From Mesorhizobium sp. B2-3-12 (GTDB taxonomy: Bacteria > Pseudomonadota > Alphaproteobacteria > Rhizobiales > Rhizobiaceae): 64,000 nt of DNA. The DNA is taken from assembly GCF_006442205.1 (NCBI RefSeq), contig NZ_VFVR01000001.1, forward strand, positions 434,001-498,000. Direction: 5' to 3'. The notes beneath the pieces are model-generated. The model was not told the DNA's origin, searched no databases, and saw only the letters and a list, made by a program, of their open reading frames with translations. Positions 62,548 to 64,000 of this stretch are shown here, one piece after another (positions within the stretch are counted from its first letter, which is position 1; every line of letters starts with the position of its first letter). The position numbers were made by a program, and so were the translations under genes.

Positions 62548-64000
62548 CTAGCGCGATACGAAGCAGTTGCCGCCCGCGGCCTTGTAGCTGGTGCACAAAT
62601 TGATGGCATCGTTGCGCGACTGGGCGGGAACGCGGACTCGGTAGAACGTGCCCTTGCCGGCAATCTCGGCCTTGACGATGTTGGCCGTGCGGCCGGAAAG
62701 CACGCTGCCATAGCGGCGCTGCAGATCCTGATAGGTCGACTGGGCGCTATCCACCGTCGGCTGCGAAGCGATCTGTATCGACCACGAACCGTTGCCGGTC
62801 GCGGTCGAGGCCGGATCGATGGACGCGACCTGATCGGGCTTGACTTCGCCGACCACGTCGACCGGCTGGTCGGACGGACGCTGCGGCGCGATCGCCACCT
62901 TGGCCGGCGTGTTGGCCGACTGCGCCTTGGCTTCAGCCTTGGCGGGCTTGGCGGCGGGCTTCAGGGCCGGCTCGTCGTCGGCCTGCGCGGCGGCGGGCGC
63001 CACGGTGCCAGTCTGGTCGGTGCCAGTCTGGTCCGCGCCAGTCTGGTCGGCTCCGGCAGGCGCGACATGCTGCGGCGCCGGATCGGTCGGCTCGGCCGCG
63101 GCCACCTGCGGTGCCGCCGGGGCCGGATCCTCGCGGGCCACCAGCGAGCCGTCGGACTTGACCACCATGGTCCTGACCTTGCGCGGCGCAACGGCAACGA
63201 CATCGTTGTTGTTGCCCTTGTCGGCGTCCTGCAGGACCTGCGCGATGCGATCCTCCGACTTCGGCGCTGGCGCCGCGGTGTCGGCCGGGGCCGCGCCTGC
63301 GGTCGAAGCATCCCCACCGCCATCCGTACCGGCGGCGGCGTTCTGGTCGGCGGAAAGATCGACGGCGCGGGCCGGGTCCTTCGCCTGCACGTCCACCGGT
63401 TCCTCGGTGTTGGTGACGAGCTTCTGCTGGACCGGCTCGGCCGGCTTCGCGCCCTTGACCACCGCGTCATAAACCTTGTTGTCCTGGTTCGGCACCACGG
63501 TGCCGCCCGGGTTTTCCGGCTTGACCTTGATCGGCGAATTGTCGGCCTTGACGATCACCGGAGCTTCGCTGCCGCCCTTGCCGCCGAAAGACAGCGCAAA
63601 GGCGCCAAGGCCGCCAGCGACCGCGACGGCACCGACAATCGCGGCAATGAACAGGCCGCGCCGGCCCGACGGCCTGGCGGCTTCCCGCTCGCCCAGGCCC
63701 GGAACCGACATCGCTTCGTCCAGTTCGGGATCGTAGTCGAGTTCGTTGACGGCAAAATCGTCCGCCTGCGAAACCGGCTGGCTGCCGGGCAGGTTGTCGA
63801 GATCGAAACCTTCGGCGGCGTCGGCATAGCCCGAGGCCGACGCGCGGGCAGGCGCTTCGGCCGGCCGTGCCGCATAGGTCCGCGCTTCCGGCTGATAGGT
63901 CGGCCTGGGCTCTTCGTATGCCCGATTGTCCTCATATCCCGGATTGGCCGCGCCATATCCCGGATTGGCCGCGCCATATTCCGAATTGAACCCGGCATTG
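62548..64000 (-). CDS. SPOR-domain membrane protein (N-terminus outside window)
   Basis: Reading from 63999 the frame gives about 483 codons. A low-complexity cytoplasmic N-terminal part contains tandem YGAANPG repeats and Pro/Ala/Arg-rich stretches. One transmembrane helix (LFIAAIVGAVAVAGGLGAFALSF) lies near 63600. A long periplasmic Ala/Pro/Gln linker contains a TGADQTGADQTGTDQTG repeat, and a C-terminal SPOR domain follows (GNGSWSIQIASQPTVDSAQS ... GTFYRVRVPAQSRNDAINLC). SPOR domains bind denuded glycans at the division septum. The true start is upstream of the window. Confidence 0.9.
   Translation of the reverse strand, partial: NAGFNSEYGAANPGYGAANPGYEDNRAYEEPRPTYQPEARTYAARPAEAPARASASGYADAAEGFDLDNLPGSQPVSQADDFAVNELDYDPELDEAMSVPGLGEREAARPSGRRGLFIAAIVGAVAVAGGLGAFALSFGGKGGSEAPVIVKADNSPIKVKPENPGGTVVPNQDNKVYDAVVKGAKPAEPVQQKLVTNTEEPVDVQAKDPARAVDLSADQNAAAGTDGGGDASTAGAAPADTAAPAPKSEDRIAQVLQDADKGNNNDVVAVAPRKVRTMVVKSDGSLVAREDPAPAAPQVAAAEPTDPAPQHVAPAGADQTGADQTGTDQTGTVAPAAAQADDEPALKPAAKPAKAEAKAQSANTPAKVAIAPQRPSDQPVDVVGEVKPDQVASIDPASTATGNGSWSIQIASQPTVDSAQSTYQDLQRRYGSVLSGRTANIVKAEIAGKGTFYRVRVPAQSRNDAINLCTSYKAAGGNCFVSR

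Overview
The window looks like a chromosomal segment of a high-GC alphaproteobacterium of the order Hyphomicrobiales (Rhizobiales), most likely Mesorhizobium or a close relative. The evidence is conserved rhizobial gene order (alaC-hom-glpX-recJ; nagZ-scpA-scpB-tatA-tatB-tatC-serS-surE-pcm-nlpD; yajC-secDF-Mth938-squalene/phytoene synthase), a class I PHA synthase, DUF982 and DUF1127 proteins, and palindromic intergenic repeats of the Mesorhizobium type. I see no insertion sequence, prophage, integrase, CRISPR array or replication origin.

Layout. Positions 1-7000 (minus strand) carry alaC, hom, two small membrane or stress-type proteins, glpX and the 5' part of recJ. Next come phaC (plus), a secreted M15-type peptidase and tRNA-Glu. 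Positions 10.8-13.0 kb hold three TadE/TadG-type pilus genes followed by tRNA-Cys. Positions 13.46-24.6 kb are one 3,711-residue autotransporter whose passenger has about 42 glycine-rich repeats. Two small rhizobial-type ORFs, map, a small secreted protein and radC follow. Positions 28.4-35.5 kb form a transport and catabolism operon: a LacI-type DNA-binding domain fused to a PfkB sugar kinase, a GATase1-like protein, a ribose/fructose-type ABC importer and an M20 amidohydrolase. Then come tig, tRNA-Leu and a DUF2157/GDYXXLXY membrane pair.

Positions 40.1-41.0 kb contain the most unusual structure. A heat-shock (RpoH)-like promoter precedes two near-identical 46-residue DUF1127 proteins. These are followed by three tandem units of about 175 nt, each with three hairpins that all present the same ACCTCCTCCC loop. 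This matches the cuckoo/CcsR small-RNA family described downstream of a DUF1127 gene in Rhodobacter, but with three hairpins per unit.

From 41.1 kb come trmFO, a frameshifted ParDE toxin-antitoxin remnant with an intact palindromic operator, a fatty-acid hydroxylase-family gene, a squalene/phytoene synthase-family gene, secDF with an adjacent truncated SecD paralog, yajC and an ATPase. A divergent AraC regulator/oxidoreductase pair precedes the long minus-strand cell-envelope and chromosome-segregation cluster from nlpD to nagZ. The window ends inside a SPOR-domain gene.
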